Below are positions 6,832 to 13,443 of a stretch of DNA of 35,924 nucleotides, in pieces. This DNA comes from Planctomycetota bacterium (GTDB lineage Bacteria > Planctomycetota > Phycisphaerae > Phycisphaerales > SM1A02). The notes under the pieces are model-generated. The model was not told the DNA's origin. It searched no databases and saw nothing but the letters and a program-made list of their open reading frames with translations. The stretch is from contig VGXR01000026.1 of NCBI GenBank assembly GCA_016873255.1, forward strand, positions 1 through 35,924. The letters are read 5' to 3'. Positions within the stretch are counted from its first letter, which is position 1. The number at the start of each line of letters is the position of its first letter. A program made the position numbers and the translations under genes.

Positions 6832-9404
6832 GCGTGGGCCGCACCGCGCCGACTCCCGAGCCGCTGCCCGTGCTGCGCGAGGCTGGGCGCATCGTCGACT
6901 GCATGCGCGGCCGCGGCGCGATGGTGCTGACGGCCGCCACGGGAAGCGGGAAGACCACCCAGGTGCCGCAGATCCTCGACCGTGCCGGCGCGGTGCGCGG
7001 GGAGATCGTTGTGCTCGAGCCGCGGAGGCTGGCCGCGCGCATGACCGCGCGCCGCGTCGCCGAGGAGATGGGCGTCGCGCTCGGCGAGGACGTCGGCTTC
7101 CAGACGCGCTTCGAGCGCGCCGTGGGTCCCCGCACGCGGATCCGGTTCGTGACCGAGGGCGTCTTCCTGCGGCAGGCGCAGCGCGACCCGGGGCTTGCGG
7201 GCATCGGCTGCGTGCTGCTCGACGAGTTCCACGAGCGCAGCGTGCTGGCGGACCTGGCGCTGGGCGTGGTGCGGCGTGCACGCGAGCGCCGCGACGGCCT
7301 GCTGGTGGCCGCGATGAGCGCGACCATGGATGCGGCGCAGGCGGCCGCGTACCTCGGCGCCGACGTGGTCACCGCCGAGGGTCGCGCGTACCCCGTGTCG
7401 GTGCGGTACGAGCCCACGCCGGCGGGCGAGCCCGTCTGGGACTCCGCCGCGCGCGCGGTGCGCAGGCTGCTCGAGGAGGGCCACGAGGGCGATGCGCTCG
7501 TCTTCATGCCGGGCGCGTTCGAGATCGACCGCACCGTCGACGCCGTCCGCGCGGCCCTGCGCGGGCTGCCGGGCGGCGACGCCGTGGACGCGGTGCCGCT
7601 CCACGGCTCGATGCCGCCGGACCGGCAGGACCAGGCCGTGGCGCCGCCGGCGCGCGGGCGGCGGAAGGTGATCGTGGCGACGAACGTCGCCGAGACGTCG
7701 ATCACCATCCCCGGCGTGCGCATGGTGGTTGACTCCGGGCTGGCGCGGGTGTTCCGCGTGGATCCCCGGCGCGGCCTCAACGTGCTCCGGACCGAGCCCG
7801 TGAGCCGCGCGAGCGCCGACCAGCGCGCGGGCCGTGCGGGCCGCACGGCGCCGGGCACTTGCGTGCGGCTCTGGTCCGAGCGCGAGCACGCGATGCGCGC
7901 GGCCGCGGAGGCGCCCGAGGTGCGCCGCGTGGACATCGCCGAGTCGATGCTCATGGTGCTGTCGATGGGCCTCGGGCCGTTCGAGCGCTTCCCGTGGCTC
8001 GACCCGCCCGATGCCGAGGCCGTGGAGCGCGCGCGCGCCACGCTTGCGGCGATCGGCGCGATCGATGGCTCCGGCGCACTGACGCCGCTCGGGCGGCGCG
8101 TGGCGCGCATCCCTGCGCACCCCCGTCTCGGCCGGGTTCTGCTGGAGGCCGCCGGCCTCGGCGTGCTCGAGCGCGCCGCGCGCTGGTGCGCGGTGGCGAG
8201 CGACCGCGACGTGGTGCAGTCGGGCGGTGCCTCGCAGCTCATCCGGCTGACGCCGGACGGCGAGCCGCCGAGCGACGTGGGCGCGCGCGAGGAACTGCTC
8301 CGCCGCGTGGAGGCAGGGGGCTTCCGGGGCGCGCGCCACGAGGGCGTCGAGGCATCGATCGCGGCCTGCCGCGAGGCGGCGTCCACCGCCCGCGACCTGG
8401 TGCGTGCGGCGCAGGGCGGCGACGGCGCTGGCGACGCCGACGGCGCCACGGAGTTCGAGGGCGACTCCTTCGCGCGCGTCTCGCGCGCCATGCTCGCGGG
8501 CTTCGGCGACCACGTGGGCTGGCGGATGGACGCGCAGCGGCCGCACTGCGCCATGCCCGGGCGGCGCAAGGTGAGCATCGATCCCGCGAGCATCCAGCGC
8601 GGCGCGGGCTTCGTGCTTGGGCTCGAGGTGCGCGAGGGCGGGCGCGGCGACAGCCTGCACCAGTCGCTCGGCATGGTGACGCCGCTCGAGGTGGCGTGGG
8701 TCGAGCACGCCATGCCCGCGCGATTCGCCACGCGCACCGAGGTTCGCTTCGACGAGCGCCTCGGCGCGCCGGCGGAGTTCGAGGAGCGCGCGTTCGACGG
8801 CATCGTGTTCGAGCAGGTGGTCCGCCCGCTCCGCGGGCGCGAGGCGCGCGAGGCCGCGCACGAGGAGCTGGCCGCGCGCATCGCCTCCGGCGACCTGCGC
8901 CCCGCGTCGTGGGACGAGGGCGTCGAGCAGTGGATCGCGCGCGTGCGCTGCGTCGCCGCATGGTTCCCCGACCGCGGGCTCATCCACTACGACGCCGACG
9001 ACCTCGGCGTGCTGGCGGCGGAGATCGCCCAGGGCTGCGCGCGCGCATCGGACCTCGATGCGCGCCCCGTCCTCGACATCCTGCGCAACGCGCTCTCGTG
9101 GGACGAGCAGCAGTTCGTCGAGCGCATGGCGCCGTCCGGCATCGCGCTCCCGAAGGGCTGGCGCATGAAGCTCGAGTATGCCGAGGGCAAGCCGCCGCGC
9201 GGCCGCGCGAAGATCCAGGACTTCTACGACTTCGCGGGGCATCCGAGCGTCGCGGGAGGGCGGGTGCGCGTGGTGCTGGAGCTCCTCGGCCCCAACTTCC
9301 GTCCCGTTCAGGTCACCGAGGACCTCCCCGGGTTCTGGGAGCGCCTGTACCCCGAGGTGAAGAAGGAACTGAAGCGGCGCTATCCGCGCCACGAGTGGCG
9401 GTGA
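6828..9404 (+). CDS. hrpB: ATP-dependent RNA helicase HrpB (DEAH family)
   Basis: This is an 858-residue superfamily 2 helicase. In order: motif I TGSGKTTQ (near 38-44), LEPRRLAARMTARRVAEEMG (Ia), motif II DEFHERS (132-138), motif III MSATMD (about 163-168), ATNVAETSITIPG (motif V region), and motif VI QRAGRAGR (332-339). DEFH rather than DEAH and the C-terminal block PVQVTEDLPGFWERLYPEV ending RYPRHEWR are characteristic of HrpB, whose consensus is PVQVT-DL-FW---Y--V-KE--GRYP-H-W. HrpB is an RNA-remodelling helicase of poorly defined cellular role. The start is GTG at 6828 (GTGA overlap with the preceding stop), about 17 residues before the conserved LREAGRIVDCM. The long antisense frame here is a composition shadow. 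Confidence 0.92.
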   Translation: MSVGRTAPTPEPLPVLREAGRIVDCMRGRGAMVLTAATGSGKTTQVPQILDRAGAVRGEIVVLEPRRLAARMTARRVAEEMGVALGEDVGFQTRFERAVGPRTRIRFVTEGVFLRQAQRDPGLAGIGCVLLDEFHERSVLADLALGVVRRARERRDGLLVAAMSATMDAAQAAAYLGADVVTAEGRAYPVSVRYEPTPAGEPVWDSAARAVRRLLEEGHEGDALVFMPGAFEIDRTVDAVRAALRGLPGGDAVDAVPLHGSMPPDRQDQAVAPPARGRRKVIVATNVAETSITIPGVRMVVDSGLARVFRVDPRRGLNVLRTEPVSRASADQRAGRAGRTAPGTCVRLWSEREHAMRAAAEAPEVRRVDIAESMLMVLSMGLGPFERFPWLDPPDAEAVERARATLAAIGAIDGSGALTPLGRRVARIPAHPRLGRVLLEAAGLGVLERAARWCAVASDRDVVQSGGASQLIRLTPDGEPPSDVGAREELLRRVEAGGFRGARHEGVEASIAACREAASTARDLVRAAQGGDGAGDADGATEFEGDSFARVSRAMLAGFGDHVGWRMDAQRPHCAMPGRRKVSIDPASIQRGAGFVLGLEVREGGRGDSLHQSLGMVTPLEVAWVEHAMPARFATRTEVRFDERLGAPAEFEERAFDGIVFEQVVRPLRGREAREAAHEELAARIASGDLRPASWDEGVEQWIARVRCVAAWFPDRGLIHYDADDLGVLAAEIAQGCARASDLDARPVLDILRNALSWDEQQFVERMAPSGIALPKGWRMKLEYAEGKPPRGRAKIQDFYDFAGHPSVAGGRVRVVLELLGPNFRPVQVTEDLPGFWERLYPEVKKELKRRYPRHEWR

Positions 9405-9465
9405 CGTAAGTCGTTCGCGGGCAGGCGCTTGCATGCCTGATTTCGCCTTCTTTGAGGCATTTCGA

Positions 9466-9471
9466 TACACT
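9466..9471 (+). promoter_or_regulatory. -10-like hexamer TACACT for folC
   Basis: TACACT lies 9 bases before the ATG at 9481. It supports the start at 9481 rather than the in-frame ATG at 9433, which would lie upstream of the promoter. Confidence 0.5.
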
Positions 9472-9480
9472 GCCGGGGCT

Positions 9481-11136
9481 ATGCCAAAGGTGACCCCAGC
9501 CGGTGCCGCGCGCGCCGGATCGAAGACCGTGGCCAAGGCCTCCCCCGCCAAGTCGAAGACCGCTTCCAAGCCCGCGGCGAAGGCCCCGGCAGCGAAGTCC
9601 GCGCCCTCCAAGCCGCAGCAATCCAAGCCCGCGCCGGCGAAGGCCGCTTCCCCCGCGCCGGCGAAGGCCGCTTCCCCCGCGACGCGCCAGGCCATGCCCC
9701 CCGCCAAGCCCGGCGCCGTCCGGCCGGCGGCGTCCGCGGCCGCGCGTGCCGCCACGGTGACCGAGCCCAAGCCCGCGGTCCACGAGGTGCCCAAGGCGTC
9801 GGAGATCACCACGCTGGCCGTCGCGGCGCGCTACCTGTCGTCGCGCCCGGACCTCGAGCGGCAGCGGTCGCTGAGGTACTCGGAGCAGGTCTTCAAGCTC
9901 GACCGCATGCGCAAGCTCATGGACCTCCTGGGCAACCCGCAGGACCGCGTGAAGACCGTGCACGTGGCCGGCACCAACGGCAAGGGCAGCACGGTCTCCA
10001 TGATCGCGTCCATGCTGCGCAGCTCGGGCTACGCCGTGGGCGTCTACACCAGCCCGCACCTGATCGACCTGCGCGAGCGCGTGCAGATCGACGGCAACCC
10101 GATCGGCAAGTCGGACTTCGTCGACACCGTCCGTGACGTGGCCAAGGCGGCCGAGAGGCTCGGCGAGCAGCCGACCTTCTTCGAGCTGACGACCGCCGTC
10201 GCGTTCGTGCACTTCGAGCGCCAGGCGGTCGACATCGCGGTCATCGAGGTCGGTCTCGGCGGCCGCCTCGATGCCACCAACGTCATCACGCCGCTCGTGA
10301 GCGTCGTCACGGCGATCGACATCGACCACGCCAAGCTGCTCGGCGCCACCAAGGCGCTGATCGCCCGCGAGAAGGCGGGCATCTTCAAGAAGGGCGTCCC
10401 GGCGCTCTTCTTCGAGCAGGATGCCGAGATCGACGCGGTGATGCGCGAGTGCGCGCAGGCCGCTGGCGCCGAGCTGCGCATCGTCAACAAGGACATCGAG
10501 TTCTCGAGCCGCTTCTGCGTGACGCCCGACCTCGGCCCGCATACGCGAGTGTGCATGTACACCCGGTCGAGCCGCCTCGAGCACGTGCCCGTGCCGCTTC
10601 CCGGCGAGCACCAGGCGATCAACTGCGGGCTCGCGCTCGCGGCGGTGGATGCGCTGAAGGCGTTCGGCTTCGAGCTGCCCGAGGACAAGCTCACTGCCGG
10701 CCTCGCCGCCACCAAGGTGCCCGGCCGCATGGAGCTGGTCTCGCACCGCCCGCGCATCCTCTGCGACGGCGCGCACAACCCCGCCGCCATGAACGCGCTC
10801 ATGCGCTGCGTCGGCGCGCACGTGCCCTACGACAGCATGGTGTGCGTCTTCGGCTGCTGCTCGGACAAGGACGTCGCCGAGATGATCGACAAGGTCAACC
10901 TCGGCGCGGACAAGGTCATCTTCACGCGCTCCGCCAACACCCCGCGCGCCACCAGCCCCGAGGACCTGCAGAAGCTCTTCCAGGAGCGCTCCGGCAAGAT
11001 GAGCCAGATCGCCCGCAGCGTGCCCGAGGCCATCGAGATGGCCATCCGGGGGGTCAGCCGCGAGGACCTGATCTGCGTGACGGGCAGCTTCTACGTGGTG
11101 GGCGAGGCCCTCAAGTACCTGCAGGAACGGAAGTGA
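9481..11136 (+). CDS. folC: Folylpolyglutamate synthase/dihydrofolate synthase with long N-terminal disordered extension
   Basis: This 551-residue protein ligates glutamate to (dihydro)pteroate or folates. The Mur-ligase-type P-loop is HVAGTNGKGSTVS (161-173), followed by SPHLIDLRERVQIDG (FolC signature), FFELTTAVAFVHF, VEVGLGGRLDATNVI, IDHAKLLG, KAGIFKKGVPA and LCDGAHNPAAM, all in family order. The enzyme core is normal, but residues 1-95 are an Ala/Lys/Pro/Ser-rich low-complexity extension not found in typical FolC (about 420-450 residues). It includes a perfect 24-base tandem repeat. The start at 9481 was chosen over the in-frame ATG at 9433 because TACACT lies 9 bases upstream of it. The gene is followed by a strong hairpin terminator. 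The gene is monocistronic, and no other folate gene is adjacent (pabB lies at 22930). Confidence 0.9.
   Translation: MPKVTPAGAARAGSKTVAKASPAKSKTASKPAAKAPAAKSAPSKPQQSKPAPAKAASPAPAKAASPATRQAMPPAKPGAVRPAASAAARAATVTEPKPAVHEVPKASEITTLAVAARYLSSRPDLERQRSLRYSEQVFKLDRMRKLMDLLGNPQDRVKTVHVAGTNGKGSTVSMIASMLRSSGYAVGVYTSPHLIDLRERVQIDGNPIGKSDFVDTVRDVAKAAERLGEQPTFFELTTAVAFVHFERQAVDIAVIEVGLGGRLDATNVITPLVSVVTAIDIDHAKLLGATKALIAREKAGIFKKGVPALFFEQDAEIDAVMRECAQAAGAELRIVNKDIEFSSRFCVTPDLGPHTRVCMYTRSSRLEHVPVPLPGEHQAINCGLALAAVDALKAFGFELPEDKLTAGLAATKVPGRMELVSHRPRILCDGAHNPAAMNALMRCVGAHVPYDSMVCVFGCCSDKDVAEMIDKVNLGADKVIFTRSANTPRATSPEDLQKLFQERSGKMSQIARSVPEAIEMAIRGVSREDLICVTGSFYVVGEALKYLQERK
9631..9678 (+). repeat. 24-base perfect tandem duplication in folC
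   Basis: Two identical 24-base copies, 9631-9654 and 9655-9678, encode APAKAASP twice within the disordered N-terminal extension of FolC. The identity at synonymous positions suggests a recent slippage duplication. Confidence 0.85.
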
Positions 11137-11163
11137 GCCGGCCTGCGCGGCCCTGAAATGCAC

Positions 11164-11203
11164 CGGGCCGGGCGACGCTCATCGCGCCGCCCGGCCCGTC
11201 TTT
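11164..11203 (+). terminator. Rho-independent terminator after folC
   Basis: A perfect 11-base stem, CGGGCCGGGCG (11164-11174) with CGCCCGGCCCG (11188-11198), encloses a 13-base loop and is followed by TCTTT. It lies 27 bases after the folC stop and 16 bases before the stop of the convergent gene at 11219. It clearly serves folC. The minus strand lacks a good T-run after the stem. Confidence 0.85.
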
Positions 11204-11218
11204 CGGAGCTTGGTTTCC

Positions 11219-11797
11219 TCAGCGGCGTCGCCGACGCGCCGCGGTGAGCCCTGCCAGGGCGGCCAGGCTCGCGGGCCCAGGCACCGCCGAGGCGGAGAAG
11301 TCGAGGACGAAGGAGTCGCCGGGGTTCGCCACGGAGATCCCCGACAGGTCAATCGTGACCACGTTCGCGAGGCGGCTCAGGTCCTCATTGGCGAGGCCCG
11401 AAACGCCAGGGTCGGCCGAGGCGACCGAGAACGAGTCGATGTTGAAGCTCGGCGCGAACGTCACCTGCATCGAGACGCCCGGCGAGAAGGAGATCGTGGA
11501 GGCGCCCTGGAAGTCGAACGTGAACTTGATCGACGCAGCCCGTACGTCCATCGCGAAGGCGCTGTAGCCGCCGCCGGCGAAGCCTCCCGCGTAGTAGAAC
11601 TCGGTGAGCAGCGAACTGATCAGGAACGAGTTCTGGGCGAGCGATCCGCCGGAGTCGGAGAGCTGCGCGGACGCCTGGCTTCCGATGACGCTGACGAGTC
11701 CCGCATCGGCGGAACCGGCGACTGCGCAGGCGAGCACGGCAGCGACCCCGAGGGTCGCCCCGGCGCTGGCGGGCGCCGAAGGGAGAATGCGTGGCAT
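11219..11797 (-). CDS. Secreted protein with VPGP-type PEP-CTERM tail (paralogue A)
   Basis: This 192-residue exported protein has a signal peptide at residues 1-32 (ending AVAGSADA). Its C-terminus VPGPASLAALAGLTAARRRRR has the three-part PEP-CTERM layout: a Pro motif, a short hydrophobic helix and an Arg cluster. PEP-CTERM tails are recognised by exosortase and released during transit to the outer surface. The mature domain is beta-rich and polar. Its core SFLISSLLTEFYYAG ... AFAMDVRAASIKFTFDF is shared with the two genes upstream. I do not recognise the domain. The start ATG at 11797 is preceded by GAAGG with 6-base spacing. A longer in-frame start upstream would place a basic unstructured leader before the signal peptide and is rejected. 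The gene converges on folC. Confidence 0.82.
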   Translation of the reverse strand: MPRILPSAPASAGATLGVAAVLACAVAGSADAGLVSVIGSQASAQLSDSGGSLAQNSFLISSLLTEFYYAGGFAGGGYSAFAMDVRAASIKFTFDFQGASTISFSPGVSMQVTFAPSFNIDSFSVASADPGVSGLANEDLSRLANVVTIDLSGISVANPGDSFVLDFSASAVPGPASLAALAGLTAARRRRR

Positions 11798-11990
11798 GGG
11801 AAACCTTCGTTGAACGAACCGAGGGAGGGAAACGGCCGGGGAGACACACACCCGACTCGGGCCCGACGATGCCGCGGATCCCGCGGGCGGCAAGCCGGCG
11901 CGTTGCAAGAGGCCGTGATTGCGCGGTTATGAGATGTCTGCGGGTCGTTCTCGGTCGCGGCGACGGTGCCCGCGCCATTCGCAAAAGTTG

Positions 11991-12034
11991 ACGGCCCGCG
12001 CGGCGAATGTTGGGAAGGGCGCCGCGCGGGCCGT
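11991..12034 (-). terminator. Rho-independent terminator after paralogue B
   Basis: A perfect 15-base inverted repeat (ACGGCCCGCGCGGCG at 11991-12005, its complement at 12020-12034) encloses a 14-base loop. Read on the minus strand the stem is followed by CAACTTTTG, a short T-run, so it terminates the gene ending at 12075. This implies that paralogue A has its own promoter between about 11800 and 11990, which I could not pinpoint. Confidence 0.75.
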
Positions 12035-12074
12035 GCTGATGCGGGATGTGCGGCGCCCCGGGCGCCGCGGAGAT

Positions 12075-12620
12075 TCAGCGGTTCCGGATCCGGCTTAGCA
12101 GCGCCGTTGCGCTGGCCATGCCGAGCAGGGCGGAGGGCCCCGGGACAACCGTGGAGAAGCTCAGCGTGAAGGTGCCGCCCGGTGCCCCGAAGGTCACGTT
12201 CGAGGCGTTGACCGTGATGACGTTGTCGGCGACGGACAGGTCGCCCTGCGCCAGGTTGGACACGCCCGTCGTCGATGCGATCGAGACGCCGGCAAGCGTC
12301 ACCGTCGGCGAGAGCGTGAGCCGGAACTGGTTGCCCGACGGGAAGTACGTGGCAGCAAGGCCGGCGAAGTCGGCGGTGAAGGTCACCGACGTGGCGCGGA
12401 CGTCCACCGCGAACGCTGCCCACGAGCCGTTGCCGTAGTCGCGCGAGTAGTAGTACTCCGGCAGCAGGCTGCTGACGATGAAGGTGCGGCTGTCGACGGG
12501 CGTGCCTGAGGACGTCCAGCTGAAGGTGGCGGGCTGGCCCACGACGGCGGCGGCTGCGCCGGTGGAGGCAGCGGCGACGGATGCGACGCCGGCTGCGGCG
12601 ATGCGGTATGAGATGCTCAC
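12075..12620 (-). CDS. Secreted protein with VPGP-type PEP-CTERM tail (paralogue B)
   Basis: This 181-residue exported protein has a signal peptide at about 1-24 (Ala-rich, ending GAAAA) and a C-terminal tail VPGPSALLGMASATALLSRI with basic RNR end. The core TFIVSSLLPEYYYSR ... AFAVDVRATSVTFTADF aligns with its neighbours. Family and function are unknown to me; it is presumably anchored or displayed on the cell surface through exosortase sorting. The start is GTG at 12620, preceded by GGAG with a 7-base spacer. The leader GGAGTGGAAAA is identical to that of paralogue C. A strong terminator follows at 11991-12034. Confidence 0.82.
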   Translation of the reverse strand: MSISYRIAAAGVASVAAASTGAAAAVVGQPATFSWTSSGTPVDSRTFIVSSLLPEYYYSRDYGNGSWAAFAVDVRATSVTFTADFAGLAATYFPSGNQFRLTLSPTVTLAGVSIASTTGVSNLAQGDLSVADNVITVNASNVTFGAPGGTFTLSFSTVVPGPSALLGMASATALLSRIRNR

Positions 12621-12737
12621 TTTTCCACTCCCGAAACAGTCAAGCAGGCATGAAGGTGGTCCGTCCGAACGCCGTCCGGACCGAGGGGCAGGCAGGAATG
12701 CCGGCAGTGCGGTGGCAGCCGCACCGCCGGCGCGCGC

Positions 12738-13298
12738 TCATCCGCGGCGGCGTCGCGAGGGGATCGCCGCGAACGCGGACAGGATCACCAGGGCCGACGG
12801 GCCGGGGATGGCGGAGGTCGTGAAGTTGATGGTGAAGGACGCGCCGGGTGCGCTGGCGGTGATCAGTGAAGTGTCGAGCAGCAGCGTCCGCGTGCCGGAG
12901 CCGGAGACGTCCTCGAGCGCCAGCCCGGTGATGTCGTTTGACGCACCGAGTGAGAAGGAGTCGAACTGCATGGACTCCGGGATGGTCAGGGCGATGCGGG
13001 TGTTGTCGACGAAGGAGATGCTGCTCACCGAAGCAAAGTCCATCGTGATCGTCAACGACGCCGACTTGACGTCGGCGGAGAAAGCCCCGAAGCTGGCACC
13101 CGAGAAGAAAGTAGTCGAGTAATAGAACTCCGGCAGGAGGCCGCTGACGACGAAGGACTGCTCCTGGAACGTCTCGCCAGTCGTCGCGCTGTAGAAGCGA
13201 AGCGAAGAGTTTGTTCCCACGAGGCCGGCATCCGAAACGGACACCAGGCTTGCCGCGGCGAAGGCAGTCGCCACGACGAATCGATAGTTCGATTCCAT
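12738..13298 (-). CDS. Secreted protein with IPGP-type PEP-CTERM tail (paralogue C)
   Basis: This 186-residue exported protein has a signal peptide at about 1-25 (MESNYRFVVATAFAAASLVS, then VSDA). The tail IPGPSALVILSAFAAIPSRR plus RRG has the Pro motif, hydrophobic helix and Arg cluster. The core SFVVSGLLPEFYYST ... GAFSADVKSASLTITMDF matches paralogues A and B. The ATG at 13298 was chosen because GGAG lies 6 bases upstream and the signal peptide begins here. The frame extends 23 codons further upstream without export character. Gene order C-B-A on the minus strand, with intergenic gaps of 117 and 277 bases, suggests tandem duplication. The 145 bases up to leuS hold no gene; they should carry this gene's promoter, but I see no convincing hexamer. 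Confidence 0.82.
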   Translation of the reverse strand: MESNYRFVVATAFAAASLVSVSDAGLVGTNSSLRFYSATTGETFQEQSFVVSGLLPEFYYSTTFFSGASFGAFSADVKSASLTITMDFASVSSISFVDNTRIALTIPESMQFDSFSLGASNDITGLALEDVSGSGTRTLLLDTSLITASAPGASFTINFTTSAIPGPSALVILSAFAAIPSRRRRG

Positions 13299-13443
13299 TT
13301 TCCACTCCAATATTTGCAGGCTATGAGGGGTGGATCGGCCAACAGCTGGGCGATCCGCATCCATCATGGCCCGGGAACCGGCCTAGGCAAGCCAATTCCG
13401 CGCTTTTTCCTTGCGACCCCCCGGAGGAGGGGAAGGGGCGTGG

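Noticed and set aside
9428-9460. Possible weak hairpins after hrpB (CAGGC/GCCTG and ATGCCT/AGGCAT)
   Set aside because: Stems of only 5-6 bases, mutually exclusive, and without a proper T-run; not annotated as a terminator.
9433-9480. Upstream in-frame ATG for folC
   Set aside because: It lies ahead of the TACACT promoter element, and the added residues (FAFFEAFRYTAG) resemble nothing in the family.
6297-9812. A 1171-codon open frame on the minus strand across hrpB
   Set aside because: It is antisense to a convincing helicase, is composed mainly of Arg/Ala/His/Gly with no motif, and arises from high GC third positions in the true gene.
12639-12737. Possible terminator hairpins after paralogue C (GGTCCG/CGGACC, GTGCGG/CCGCAC)
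   Set aside because: Short stems and no T-run on the minus strand.
13384-13440. C/G-rich stretch with a poly-T segment after leuS
   Set aside because: The T-run is on the plus strand, so it cannot serve as a leuS terminator, and no plus-strand gene ends there.
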